From contig NZ_MPCX01000001.1 in the NCBI RefSeq assembly GCF_001874145.1, positions 186,001-250,000 on the forward strand: a stretch of DNA of 64,000 nucleotides, in the 5' to 3' direction. The DNA is from Lacinutrix sp. MedPE-SW. GTDB lineage: Bacteria > Bacteroidota > Bacteroidia > Flavobacteriales > Flavobacteriaceae. Below are positions 9,938 to 18,434 of this stretch, one piece after another (positions within the stretch are counted from its first letter, which is position 1; every line of letters starts with the position of its first letter). A program made the translations under genes and the position numbers. The notes beneath the pieces are model-generated. The model did no database searches. It saw only the letters and a program-made list of their open reading frames with translations, and was not told where the DNA came from.

Positions 9938-10849
9938 TTAGGCTTCTGCCTCGTTTGATTCTTGTTCTTGTTCTATATCTTGAGCTACATTTAATTTATT
10001 ATCAAATTGTAGCGTTCTTATTGGGAAAGGAATATTAATATTTTCTTTATCAAATGCCTTTTTTATAGCAATTATAGCATCGCTTTGTCCCGTTATTCTA
10101 TCTTTTGCTTTATTACCTTTTATCCAAAATCTTGTTATAAAATTTATTGAGCTATCTCCAAATTCTTGGTAATAAAATTCTACGTCATCTTCACTTTCTA
10201 TGCTTGTAAATTGTTGCGCGATTGCTGTTTTTGTTAGCTGCTTAACTTGTTCTAAGTCTGATTCGTAGCCAACACCACAACTTACAATGATTCTCATTTT
10301 TTTTGTTAACGAGTAGTTTTTAACAGGATTCTCTAATATGGATTTATTAGGAATCATTACTAGCTTATTATCTGCTTCTTTTACTACAAAGTTTTTTAAA
10401 CTAATTTCTACTACTTCGCCAGCAAAACCATTGGTTTCTACCCAGTGACCTAATTCTATACTTTTTCTAAAACTTAATACTATACCGGCAAAAGTATTAC
10501 TTAAAGTACCTTGTAATGCTAAACCTATTACCAGTCCAGAGACTCCTGCGGCTCCAATTAATGTTTCTAATGTTTTACTAAGATTTAATACGCCAAGTGC
10601 TAAAAATAAACCAGCAGCGATAATGACTATTGCCACCATTTTAGTAATAATATTAACTAATGAGTCTTGGTGCACTTTTTTAGAAACTAACTTACCTACT
10701 AACCTAGAAACATATTTTGCTACATAATAAAATACAACCAATACAATTATTGCAATTATTAAATTTGGTATGTTTTTTATTATAGCATTTAACCAGCCTA
10801 TAAGCTTGTTAGATAAGAGTTCGTATGCTTTATTTAATTCGTCAGTCAT
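9938..10849 (-). CDS. small-conductance mechanosensitive channel, MscS family
   Basis: 303 residues. Membrane helices lie at about 28-45, 70-90 and 95-128. The third is the pore helix, with the Gly/Ala pattern GAAGVSGLVIGLALQG and the following FAGIVLSFRK. The MscS beta domain and C-terminal alpha/beta domain follow, ending near PFPIRTLQF. The channel opens under membrane tension in the inner membrane to release solutes. It lies directly downstream of dps (53-base gap). Confidence 0.92.
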   Translation of the reverse strand: MTDELNKAYELLSNKLIGWLNAIIKNIPNLIIAIIVLVVFYYVAKYVSRLVGKLVSKKVHQDSLVNIITKMVAIVIIAAGLFLALGVLNLSKTLETLIGAAGVSGLVIGLALQGTLSNTFAGIVLSFRKSIELGHWVETNGFAGEVVEISLKNFVVKEADNKLVMIPNKSILENPVKNYSLTKKMRIIVSCGVGYESDLEQVKQLTKTAIAQQFTSIESEDDVEFYYQEFGDSSINFITRFWIKGNKAKDRITGQSDAIIAIKKAFDKENINIPFPIRTLQFDNKLNVAQDIEQEQESNEAEA

Positions 10850-10902
10850 GATTTTTGGTTTTTATATTGTTAAGAGATAGTTAAGTTTAAAAACGTATTT
10901 AA

Positions 10903-11406
10903 TTAACTTTTAACTTCATCTTGTTTTAATTGATCGTTAGTACTTTTAGACCATGCATTTAACATCCAACTTGACTTTTCTAATTCTCTTGTATAAGCTC
11001 CAATTAAATCAATTGTACCTTCATCTCCAGCAGCTTCAGAAGCCTCTAAAACTTTACTCATTTGTAGTAAAATAAGTTTATGATCATTTAATAAAATGTC
11101 AACCATTTCTTGATCTGTAGTCATTCCTGATGCTTCATTTAAAGATGAAATTTTTAAATAATCACTTAATTTACTTACAGGATGATGCCTTAATGTTAGA
11201 ATTCTTTCTGCTATTTCATCAATTTTAACTTGAGCCTCATTATACATTTCTTCAAACTTGATATGTAAATCGAAAAAATTTTTACCCAACACATTCCAAT
11301 GGAATGTTCTAAGTTTTTGATAGTATAAATGATAATCTGCTAATAGTGTATTTAATTCCATTACTACAGGAATTAATTTTTCGTCTTGTATATTTAAGTA
11401 ACTCAT
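10903..11406 (-). CDS. dps: Dps/ferritin-like DNA starvation protection protein
   Basis: 167 residues. The inter-subunit ferroxidase ligands are all visible: His36, His48, Glu52, Asp63 and Glu67. Their spacing is the same as in the Listeria Dps site. The protein forms a 12-subunit cage that oxidises and stores iron with peroxide and protects DNA. The upstream 154 bases are AT-rich and should hold the promoter. No OxyR or Fur box was recognised. Confidence 0.92.
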   Translation of the reverse strand: MSYLNIQDEKLIPVVMELNTLLADYHLYYQKLRTFHWNVLGKNFFDLHIKFEEMYNEAQVKIDEIAERILTLRHHPVSKLSDYLKISSLNEASGMTTDQEMVDILLNDHKLILLQMSKVLEASEAAGDEGTIDLIGAYTRELEKSSWMLNAWSKSTNDQLKQDEVKS

Positions 11407-11560
11407 GGTTGATTTATTTAGTTGTATTTTTGTCTAACTATTGTAAATATACAATTAAACAAAACTGTTAAAAAGCAGTTTAACTGCATTTAACGGTATC
11501 CAGAAGTTATTAACTTAAATTATGTTAAGAAGAAAGAGTTGCTGTTAATTAAATTAACAG

Positions 11561-12337
11561 TTAATCGAATTTTAGACTTTTTAGTATTAAGCCTGAAGCT
11601 GGAGCAATATATTCCATTTTAATAGTGTTATCAGGCTCTAACGAAGTTTTTATATCCTCTAAAGTTAGCTTTCCTTTACCTAAATCTATTAATGTTCCCA
11701 TCATTAAACGTATTTGGTTTCGCATAAAACCTTTACCTCTTACACGCAATAAATAGCTTTTTTTAGGAAAAAAATTAGCAGTATATATTGTGTTCTCCAC
11801 AATTTCGCAAGTAAGTATCTCGCGCGTATAAATCCCGTTATTGGATGGTTTATAACAATAAGTTTTTAAATAATGTTCACCTTCAAAGAGCTTTGCTCCT
11901 TTTTTCATTATTTCAACATCTAAGTCGTCAAGAATAGTTGTTAGTATTGGCGCACAAAAAGGATGAAATTTATCTCCAAAAGCAAATAGATATATATACT
12001 CTTTTACTTTAGGGTTATTAATAATATTAAACTTAGCATCAACTTCTGTAATTTCTAAAGCCCTAATATCTTGTGGTAAATTAGTATTAAACAACTTTAA
12101 AAAAGCCTTTTGATCTTTTATTGGTTCATATAAAAAAAGTTCTATTGCTGTTTCTTCTGCAGAAACCATGGCATCTGTTCTTCCAGAAGCTAAACTTTTA
12201 AAGCGTTTTCCTTCTAATATAAAATTTAATGTACGGTCTACCATTAAATGTAACGTTTTTACATCTGGTTGTTTTTGCCAACCGTGAAAGCGGTAGCCTA
12301 AATATTGAATTTTTATAACGTAGAAGAATTTTTTCAA
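11561..12337 (-). CDS. truA: tRNA pseudouridine(38-40) synthase TruA, TTG start
   Basis: 258 residues. The catalytic motif SGRTDAMVSA gives Asp55, and YLGYRFHGWQKQP at 12-24 is the family N-terminal signature. It isomerises uridines 38-40 in tRNA anticodon arms. There is no ATG near the expected N-terminus, so translation must start at the TTG at 12337, which lies inside the string TTTTG. Divergent from the four-helix membrane gene at 12435. Confidence 0.9.
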   Translation of the reverse strand: MKKFFYVIKIQYLGYRFHGWQKQPDVKTLHLMVDRTLNFILEGKRFKSLASGRTDAMVSAEETAIELFLYEPIKDQKAFLKLFNTNLPQDIRALEITEVDAKFNIINNPKVKEYIYLFAFGDKFHPFCAPILTTILDDLDVEIMKKGAKLFEGEHYLKTYCYKPSNNGIYTREILTCEIVENTIYTANFFPKKSYLLRVRGKGFMRNQIRLMMGTLIDLGKGKLTLEDIKTSLEPDNTIKMEYIAPASGLILKSLKFD

Positions 12338-12434
12338 AATTGCACCTAATATTTTGCCCGAAAATAACTTATATGCAAACGTTAAACAAAAAATTTATAA
12401 CTTGTCTTTTTATTAACTAACTAAACTTTTAATT

Positions 12435-12851
12435 ATGAGTACAATTTCTACACAAAAACCACCAATTTGGTTTTGGATTATTACTATTGTTGCATTGATT
12501 TGGAATATTTTAGGTGTTGGTGCCTATTTTGCTCAAATAGGAATGACTGCTGAAATGATGGCAGAATTACCACAAGATATGCAAGATTTATATGCTAATT
12601 TACCGTCTTGGTATATGATTGCTTACGCAGTTGCCGTTTTTGGCGGTGCATTAGGTTGTATTGCTTTATTACTTAGAAAAAAATGGGCTTACTTTCTTTT
12701 ACTTTTATCTGCAATAGCTGCTGTTATACAAATGTCTTATTTAGCATTTGGTATTAAAATGGCGAATGCTATGACACCAATGATTATTATAGTTTCTATT
12801 GGTTTAGTTTGGTTTTCAAAATATGCTACAAAAAAAGGATGGCTTTCTTAA
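12435..12851 (+). CDS. four-helix membrane protein, function unknown
   Basis: 138 residues with predicted membrane helices at about 12-32, 58-80, 84-106 and 113-130. The segment between helices 1 and 2 (MTAEMMAELPQDMQDLYANL) is a conserved-looking amphipathic loop. No catalytic motif is recognised. It is followed after 17 bases by a strong terminator and is transcribed alone. Confidence 0.75.
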   Translation: MSTISTQKPPIWFWIITIVALIWNILGVGAYFAQIGMTAEMMAELPQDMQDLYANLPSWYMIAYAVAVFGGALGCIALLLRKKWAYFLLLLSAIAAVIQMSYLAFGIKMANAMTPMIIIVSIGLVWFSKYATKKGWLS

Positions 12852-12868
12852 GCTATTGAAATTTTATA

Positions 12869-12900
12869 AAAAAGCATCAGTTTTTAACTGATGCTTTTTA
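12869..12900 (+). terminator. intrinsic terminator
   Basis: Perfect stem AAGCATCAGTT/AACTGATGCTT with a short loop and flanking A and T runs, 20 bases after the stop of the four-helix membrane gene. Confidence 0.88.
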
Positions 12901-12918
12901 TTCTATATAATAACTATT

Positions 12919-13716
12919 TTGCAAATTAAATACCCTTTAGATCCATTAATTAAACACCATTTTATAATTGGTATAAGTTTAGGTTTGTGGGTATTTTTGT
13001 TTTTATATTTTACAGAACCTCTTGATATTAATGAGTTTAATAATAACGAAAAACTCAAATTCCTTCCAATTTACAGCTTAATTGCTACAATATCTTATAT
13101 AATATTTATTCCCTTACAATATTTATTTAATACGAAGTATTCAAAAAGGTGGTTGTTACAACACGAAATACTATTTTTATTCAGTTTGTCTCTAATAGCA
13201 ATTTTGTTAGCTAGATTTGTCTATTTATATATTGTGGTTAAAAATCAGCCAAACCCACATTCTTTTGGCTATATGCTAAAAGCACTATTCTTACCTGCTT
13301 TAGCTATAATATTACCAATTATTATAATTGGTAGATATGCTTTTGGAAAATACTATGAAAAACAAATTGAAGATAGAAAAATAGAAATTCAAGGAGAAGG
13401 AAATTACGAAAGTTTAAAACTTCATTTAAACGATTTAATAGCTGTAAATTCGTCAGACAATTATATTGTAGTATTATACATTTCTGGTAATGTTTTAAAA
13501 AAAAGCATAATACGAAATACTCTATCTTATATAGAAACCAACTTTACAAAATTGCAACGTACACATCGATCGTATATTATTAATCCTTATCATTTTCAAT
13601 CGTGGGAAATAAGTAAAGGGAAACATTTTCTTATACTTTCTCATGGTATAAAAGTACCTGTTTCTAAAACTTACTTGCAGACAGTAAAAAACACTTTAAA
13701 TTTTACCACAGCATAG
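12919..13716 (+). CDS. membrane-anchored LytTR-family transcriptional regulator, TTG start
   Basis: 265 residues starting at a TTG; no in-frame Met occurs for more than 100 codons, and the sequence from the first residues is typical of flavobacterial LytTR proteins. Four membrane helices lie at about 14-32, 50-70, 83-105 and 120-141. A C-terminal LytTR DNA-binding domain follows at about 160-262 (LNDLIAVNSSDNYIVVLY, then RTHRSYIINPYH). No response-regulator receiver is present. It probably senses a membrane signal directly; the S41-like gene 95 bases downstream is a candidate target. Confidence 0.85.
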   Translation: MQIKYPLDPLIKHHFIIGISLGLWVFLFLYFTEPLDINEFNNNEKLKFLPIYSLIATISYIIFIPLQYLFNTKYSKRWLLQHEILFLFSLSLIAILLARFVYLYIVVKNQPNPHSFGYMLKALFLPALAIILPIIIIGRYAFGKYYEKQIEDRKIEIQGEGNYESLKLHLNDLIAVNSSDNYIVVLYISGNVLKKSIIRNTLSYIETNFTKLQRTHRSYIINPYHFQSWEISKGKHFLILSHGIKVPVSKTYLQTVKNTLNFTTA

Positions 13717-13811
13717 TATCATTTCACCCCAAACACCTACTATAGTTGAATTAATAATACAATCTGAAATATATTAGCAACAGATAAATTTTAATTCAAA
13801 TCATTTTAATT

Positions 13812-15011
13812 ATGAAACATTTAATTGCTTTTGGCACAATTTTTTTCTTCGGAATTTCATTCGCTTTCACACAAAACGAAACCTGCAATTGTAAAGCCGA
13901 CTTAGATTTTATAGTAAGTAAATTAAAGAAAATGCCATCTTATAAAAAACAAATAAAAGGAGATAAAAAAGAAAATTTTGAGACTGTTTATAAAATGCTT
14001 TCATTACAAATGAAACAACCAATTGCTATAGAAGCCTGCTTTAAACTTTTATTAAAACAAACAAACCTAATTAATGACAACCATTTAAGTTTATCTATAA
14101 AACAACCCTTTTTAGATATAAACTCAAATACTAGAAAAATTGATTTTAATCACCCAGAAACAGATAGAAATATTGAAGATTTAAAAAACGAATTAAGCCA
14201 AAAGAAAACTAATTCTATTGAAGGTATTTACAATTACAGCACATCTTTAAAAGTTGGAATATATTATGATGATAACAAAAACCAATATATAGGTGTTATA
14301 CTTGAAAGTAATTTAAAACAATGGGAAATTGGAGATATAAGTTTCTACGCATACAAAACTATTAATAATAAATACAATATTTATCACTACAAACTTGAGA
14401 ATAAAACACCTAGATTATTAAAGAGTTTAACGTTTGAAAATGGAAGATTATGGAGTTATAAAAAGAAAGGCACAAGCGATGTTGAATTTATTAAAAAGAA
14501 TCAAAAATCTTTTACTTTTAAACAACTTAATGAGAATACACAGTATTTATATTTTGCCAATTTTAGTAATAGTAAAAAGAAAGATTTATTAGCTTTCTAT
14601 GAAGAAACTAAAAACAAATTAACAGCAAAAAATATAATAGTAGATTTAAGAAGTAACACCGGAGGAAATAAAAAATATTCAGATCCTTTTATAAAACTTT
14701 TAAAACATAAAAATGTATATATATTAACAAATGCTTTTACAGCTAGCAATGGCGAGCAATTTACTTTAAAATTAAAAAAACTCAAGCACGCAACACATTT
14801 AGGGCAAACTACATTTGGCGTTATTGCATATGGATTAAATTACGGAAGAAGCTATACAACACCTTCAAAATATTTTTCTGTTACTCCTACAGATATGAAT
14901 TTTCATAAATATTTTCAATATGAAAGTATAGGAATAAAACCAGATATAACTCTAGATTTTAAAACAGATTGGATTAGGCAAACTTTAGATATTATTAGTG
15001 AAAACAAATAA
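13812..15011 (+). CDS. exported S41-like (C-terminal-processing type) peptidase homologue
   Basis: 399 residues with a signal peptide (MKHLIAFGTIFFFGISFAFT). The C-terminal half carries the S41 core: VDLRSNTGGN at 277-286, then TNAFTASNGEQF with the probable nucleophile Ser312. There is no PDZ domain, and the N-terminal half matches nothing I recognise. Cysteines cluster at the mature N-terminus (CNC). Activity is plausible but not certain. It is followed by a bidirectional terminator shared with hisIE. Confidence 0.75.
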   Translation: MKHLIAFGTIFFFGISFAFTQNETCNCKADLDFIVSKLKKMPSYKKQIKGDKKENFETVYKMLSLQMKQPIAIEACFKLLLKQTNLINDNHLSLSIKQPFLDINSNTRKIDFNHPETDRNIEDLKNELSQKKTNSIEGIYNYSTSLKVGIYYDDNKNQYIGVILESNLKQWEIGDISFYAYKTINNKYNIYHYKLENKTPRLLKSLTFENGRLWSYKKKGTSDVEFIKKNQKSFTFKQLNENTQYLYFANFSNSKKKDLLAFYEETKNKLTAKNIIVDLRSNTGGNKKYSDPFIKLLKHKNVYILTNAFTASNGEQFTLKLKKLKHATHLGQTTFGVIAYGLNYGRSYTTPSKYFSVTPTDMNFHKYFQYESIGIKPDITLDFKTDWIRQTLDIISENK

Positions 15012-15024
15012 AGTTAATACTAAA

Positions 15025-15051
15025 AAAGTCGCTAAAATAATTAGCGACTTT
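15025..15051. terminator. bidirectional terminator between the S41-like gene and hisIE
   Basis: Perfect 11-bp stem AAAGTCGCTAA/TTAGCGACTTT with a 5-base loop, placed between two convergent stop codons. A-rich on the left and T-rich on the right, so it can serve both strands. Confidence 0.8.
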
Positions 15052-15057
15052 AATAAT

Positions 15058-15660
15058 TTATTTCTTCTCACGTCCTTTTAAAACGTTAACCACATCATTA
15101 AGTTTAAAACCTTTAGCTTGCAATAACATTAAGTAGTGAAACAATAAATCTGCACTTTCGTTTAAAAACAAATTGTCGTTATCATCTTTTGCTTCAATAA
15201 CCACTTCTACAGCTTCCTCTCCTACTTTTTGAGCCACTTTATTTATGCCTTTGGCGAATAATGAAGCGACATATGATTTTTCTGAATCTCCTGCTTTTAC
15301 ACGGCTTTCAATTGTGTTTTCTAATTTAGAAATAAACCCAAAATTTTCAGCATTAGTATCATTCCAACAGGTATCACTTCCTTTGTGACACGTTGGTCCT
15401 TTTGGGTTAACTTGAATTAATAACGTATCGTTATCACAATCTAATTTAATGTCAACTAGATTTAAAACGTTTCCGCTTTCTTCACCTTTAGTCCATAAAC
15501 GGTTTTTAGTTCTACTAAAAAAGGTAACTAATTTTGTGTTTTTGGTTTTATTAAATGCTTCTTCATTCATGTAGCCCAACATTAACACGTTTTTTGTTGT
15601 GGCATCTTGGATTATTGCTGGCACTAATCCGTCGTTGTTTTTATTAAAATCTATGTTCAT
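15058..15660 (-). CDS. hisI: bifunctional phosphoribosyl-AMP cyclohydrolase / phosphoribosyl-ATP pyrophosphatase
   Basis: 200 residues. The N-terminal HisI domain (1-~108) has MNEEAF and the zinc motif CHKGSDTCW. The C-terminal HisE domain (~112-200) has SYVASLFAKGINKVAQKVGE and ADLLFHYLMLL. Together they catalyse the second and third steps of histidine synthesis. Last gene of the his operon, separated from hisF by 120 bases that contain a palindromic repeat block. Confidence 0.95.
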   Translation of the reverse strand: MNIDFNKNNDGLVPAIIQDATTKNVLMLGYMNEEAFNKTKNTKLVTFFSRTKNRLWTKGEESGNVLNLVDIKLDCDNDTLLIQVNPKGPTCHKGSDTCWNDTNAENFGFISKLENTIESRVKAGDSEKSYVASLFAKGINKVAQKVGEEAVEVVIEAKDDNDNLFLNESADLLFHYLMLLQAKGFKLNDVVNVLKGREKK

Positions 15661-15674
15661 TTTTAGTTTCTTTT

Positions 15675-15737
15675 GTCAGGTCGAGCGCAGTCTAGACCTT
15701 AATATTTTAATAACCTCTCGACTGCGCTCGAGGTGAC
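15675..15737. repeat. two-hairpin palindromic repeat, family I copy A
   Basis: GTCAGGTCGAGCGCAGTC at the left end and GACTGCGCTCGAGGTGAC at the right end form a long inverted repeat with one internal GG/GG mismatch; each half is also a small hairpin. The same unit occurs at 20987-21058. It sits between hisF and hisIE. Confidence 0.85.
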
Positions 15738-15752
15738 TTTATTTTTTTGTGA

Positions 15753-15777
15753 GATGCTGAAACGAGTACAGCATATC
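15753..15777. repeat. degenerate family II palindrome
   Basis: GATGCTGAAACGAGTACAGCAT shares the core CTGAAAC-AGT-CAG with the palindromes that bound the GIY-YIG gene at 19591 and 19920. Stem ATGCTG/CAGCAT. It lies next to the family I copy, immediately after the hisF stop codon. Confidence 0.5.
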
Positions 15778-15780
15778 GAC

Positions 15781-16536
15781 TTAAAGTCTTACCGCTATAT
15801 TGTTGTCTTTTAATGCTTCTTTTAAATCTTTAATTGCTATTTCACCAAAATGAAATACGCTTGCAGCCAATGCAGCATCTGCTTTTCCATCTTTAAATGT
15901 ATCCACAAAATGCTGAACTGTTCCTGCTCCACCTGAAGCTATAATTGGTATATTTAATGTTTCAGATAACTTAGCTAAAGCATCATTTGCAAAACCAGCT
16001 TTGGTACCATCGTTATTCATTGAGGTGAATAAAATCTCTCCTGCGCCTCTACGTTCAACTTCTTTTGCCCAATCGAATAAATTTAAATTGGTTGGAATAC
16101 TTCCTCCTGCTAAATGTACCATCCATTCACCATCAATTTGCTTAGCATCTATAGCAACCACAACACATTGGCTACCAAATTTATTTGCTAACTCATTAAC
16201 CAATTCTGGTCGTTTTACTGCTGAAGAATTTACAGACACTTTATCTGCTCCAGATTTTAAAAGGATGTCAACATCTTCAACAGACGAAATTCCACCACCA
16301 ACTGTAAACGGAATATTAACCTGTTCTGCTACTTTTAAAACCATATCAATCATAGTTTTTCTACCTTCTAAAGTTGCTGAAATATCTAGAAAAACAAGCT
16401 CGTCTGCACCTTTTACAGCATATTGTTTTGCTAATTCTACAGGATCTCCAGCATCACGAAGATTTACAAAATTGACACCTTTAACGGTTCTTCCGTTTTT
16501 AATGTCTAGACATGGTATAATTCGTTTTGTAAGCAT
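15781..16536 (-). CDS. hisF: imidazole glycerol phosphate synthase cyclase subunit
   Basis: 251 residues, a full-length (beta/alpha)8 barrel. It begins [20 protein letters not shown], and Asp11 is one catalytic residue. Later come [21 protein letters not shown], and the second catalytic Asp in [11 protein letters not shown]. With HisH it converts PRFAR to IGP and AICAR. It starts 1 base after the hisA stop. Confidence 0.97.
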   Translation of the reverse strand: MLTKRIIPCLDIKNGRTVKGVNFVNLRDAGDPVELAKQYAVKGADELVFLDISATLEGRKTMIDMVLKVAEQVNIPFTVGGGISSVEDVDILLKSGADKVSVNSSAVKRPELVNELANKFGSQCVVVAIDAKQIDGEWMVHLAGGSIPTNLNLFDWAKEVERRGAGEILFTSMNNDGTKAGFANDALAKLSETLNIPIIASGGAGTVQHFVDTFKDGKADAALAASVFHFGEIAIKDLKEALKDNNIAVRL

Positions 16537-16537
16537 A

Positions 16538-17272
16538 TTATAAAAATCGTTCTAGTTCTTTTAAAGTGATTCGGTTTTCATAAATCGCTTTACCAATAAT
16601 AACACCTTCACAATTTATTTCTGAAAGCTTTTCAACATCTTCAATTGTTGTAACTCCACCTGAAGCAATAAGTTTTACAGACTGACCAGAACTACCGTTT
16701 GAACATTGCTGAATAATGTTTTTATATAACTCTATTGATGGTCCTTGTAACATTCCATCTTTTGAAATATCTGTACAAACCACATACTGAATTCCTTGTT
16801 TTTGGTACTCTTTAATAAACGGAATAACCTCTAAACTACTCTCTTCTAACCAACCACTTATAGCTACTTTTTCGTTTTTACAGTCAGCACCTAAAATGAT
16901 TTTTTGAGAACCATATTTACTAATCCAACGCTCAAAAGTATCTCTGTTTTTTACAGCAATACTTCCGCCTGTAATTTGTTTTGCACCAGAATTAAATGCT
17001 GTAATAATATCATTATCAGACTTTAAACCACCTCCAAAATCAATTCTTAAGTTTGTTTTAGATGCAACTTGCTCTAAAACTCTGTAGTTTACAACATGAT
17101 CGGCTTTTGCACCATCTAAATCGACCATATGCAAATACTCTATTCCTGCGCCTTCAAACTGTTTTGCAACTTCTAGTGGATTTTCATTGTAGATTTTAGT
17201 GGTATTGTAATCGCCTTTTGTTAAGCGTACACATTTTCCGTCTATTATGTCTATTGCTGGTATTATTCTCAT
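16538..17272 (-). CDS. hisA: ProFAR isomerase (phosphoribosylformimino-AICAR-P isomerase)
   Basis: 244 residues, a TIM barrel homologous to HisF. It begins [20 protein letters not shown] with catalytic Asp8, and the second Asp is in [15 protein letters not shown]. It catalyses the fourth step of histidine synthesis. A terminator-like hairpin precedes it at 17338-17372, between the DUF3592 gene and hisA. Confidence 0.97.
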   Translation of the reverse strand: MRIIPAIDIIDGKCVRLTKGDYNTTKIYNENPLEVAKQFEGAGIEYLHMVDLDGAKADHVVNYRVLEQVASKTNLRIDFGGGLKSDNDIITAFNSGAKQITGGSIAVKNRDTFERWISKYGSQKIILGADCKNEKVAISGWLEESSLEVIPFIKEYQKQGIQYVVCTDISKDGMLQGPSIELYKNIIQQCSNGSSGQSVKLIASGGVTTIEDVEKLSEINCEGVIIGKAIYENRITLKELERFL

Positions 17273-17337
17273 TAATTTACTTGTTAATAACCCTTAATTA
17301 TTTTTAAGAGTATAATTTATTATATGCTAATTCAGAT

Positions 17338-17372
17338 AAAAAAAGCGTTCTAATATTTTTGAATGCTTTTTT
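17338..17372 (-). terminator. terminator-like hairpin inside the his operon
   Basis: Arms AAAAAAGCATTC and GAACGCTTTTTT on the minus strand with a 10-base loop and a 7-base T run, 14 bases after the DUF3592 stop and about 65 bases before hisA. Looks like a functional intrinsic terminator in the middle of the operon. Confidence 0.7.
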
Positions 17373-17385
17373 ATCCATTTTTATA

Positions 17386-17832
17386 TTAAGCGTGCGCTAT
17401 TTTTTTTGATAAAACAAAGAAAACAATAGCGATGCTAATTAAAATTATTCCAAATATTCCTAATAGTATACTCTCAGACCATAAAGAACTGAAGCTTTTA
17501 ATCACAGCTTTTTTAGGGTCTTGTGTATTATAAAGAATAGTTATTTTATCTCCAACATTATAGTTTTTAGGCAATTTGCTTCCTATAGGTGAATGAAATT
17601 CTATAGGATTTCCTTTTAAATCATAAAACCTAATTAATGGCTTATAAAGCACTCTTAAAGACTGATCACTTGTATTTGTGGCATTAAACGTACTTACTAT
17701 TTCTATAATTTCACCTTCAGTTTCATTAGATTTTGAAAGAAATTCAAAAGTGTTTATACACTTATAAAAAGCTACTAAAAGCATTGTAATTCCTATTAAT
17801 CCCAGAACTATAAAAAGATATTTAAGTTTCAT
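17386..17832 (-). CDS. DUF3592 membrane protein inserted in the his operon
   Basis: 148 residues with a membrane helix at each end (about 5-22 and 121-142) and an extracytoplasmic beta-rich DUF3592 domain between them. That domain includes TEGEIIEIVSTFNA and the YNVGDKITILYN turn typical of the family. No role in histidine synthesis is known. It lies 20 bases after hisH and is followed by the terminator-like hairpin, as if it had been added to the operon. Confidence 0.8.
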   Translation of the reverse strand: MKLKYLFIVLGLIGITMLLVAFYKCINTFEFLSKSNETEGEIIEIVSTFNATNTSDQSLRVLYKPLIRFYDLKGNPIEFHSPIGSKLPKNYNVGDKITILYNTQDPKKAVIKSFSSLWSESILLGIFGIILISIAIVFFVLSKKIAHA

Positions 17833-17852
17833 TTTTTATTCTTCTAAAATAA

Positions 17853-18434
17853 CTAAAGCGTTATAAAATTTTTTAATATTTGCTCTCCTACTACTGATGA
17901 TTTTTCTGGATGAAATTGTACACCATAAAAATTATCTTTTTGTAAAGCTGAAGCAAAATCTAAACTATAAGTAGTTGTGGCAATGCTTTCTTTACAATTT
18001 TCGGCATAAAAACTATGTACAGAATACATAAAAGTCTCGTCTTTAATATCTTTAAACAACTCCGTTTTTAAATCTGTTATCGTATTCCATCCCATTTGTG
18101 GCACTTTAACGGTATTGTTGAAACGCTTGACGTCTACATTAAAAATACCTAAACCTTTTGTATTACCTTCTTCTGAAGATTTACACATCAATTGCATGCC
18201 TAAACAAATTCCTAAAACGGGTTGTTTTAAAGTTGGAATTAAAGTGTCTAAACCGCTTTCTTTTAGCATTTGCATTGCAGAACTTGCCTCACCAACACCA
18301 GGAAAAATTACTTTGTCTGCTGCTTTAATTTCATCTGGATTGTTAGATAAAATAGCATCGTAACCTAAGCGTTTAAAGGCAAATTGAATACTTTTTATAT
18401 TACCTGCTCCGTAATCTATTATTACTAATTTCAT
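17853..18434 (-). CDS. hisH: imidazole glycerol phosphate synthase glutaminase subunit
   Basis: 193 residues, a class I glutamine amidotransferase. The catalytic triad is visible: Cys77 in LGICLGMQLM, His175 and Glu177 in GVQFHPEKSS. It supplies ammonia to HisF. Its start overlaps the last base of hisB, so the two are translationally coupled. Confidence 0.96.
   Translation of the reverse strand: MKLVIIDYGAGNIKSIQFAFKRLGYDAILSNNPDEIKAADKVIFPGVGEASSAMQMLKESGLDTLIPTLKQPVLGICLGMQLMCKSSEEGNTKGLGIFNVDVKRFNNTVKVPQMGWNTITDLKTELFKDIKDETFMYSVHSFYAENCKESIATTTYSLDFASALQKDNFYGVQFHPEKSSVVGEQILKNFITL

Noticed and set aside
11542-11560. Palindrome CTGTTAATTAAATTAACAG next to the truA stop
   Set aside because: Very AT-rich, no T run in a useful place; could be chance, so not listed as a terminator.
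16001-16543. 180-residue open frame on the plus strand opposite hisF
   Set aside because: Shadow of hisF: composition is low-complexity Ser/Thr/Phe typical of antisense frames in AT-rich DNA, and hisF is beyond doubt.
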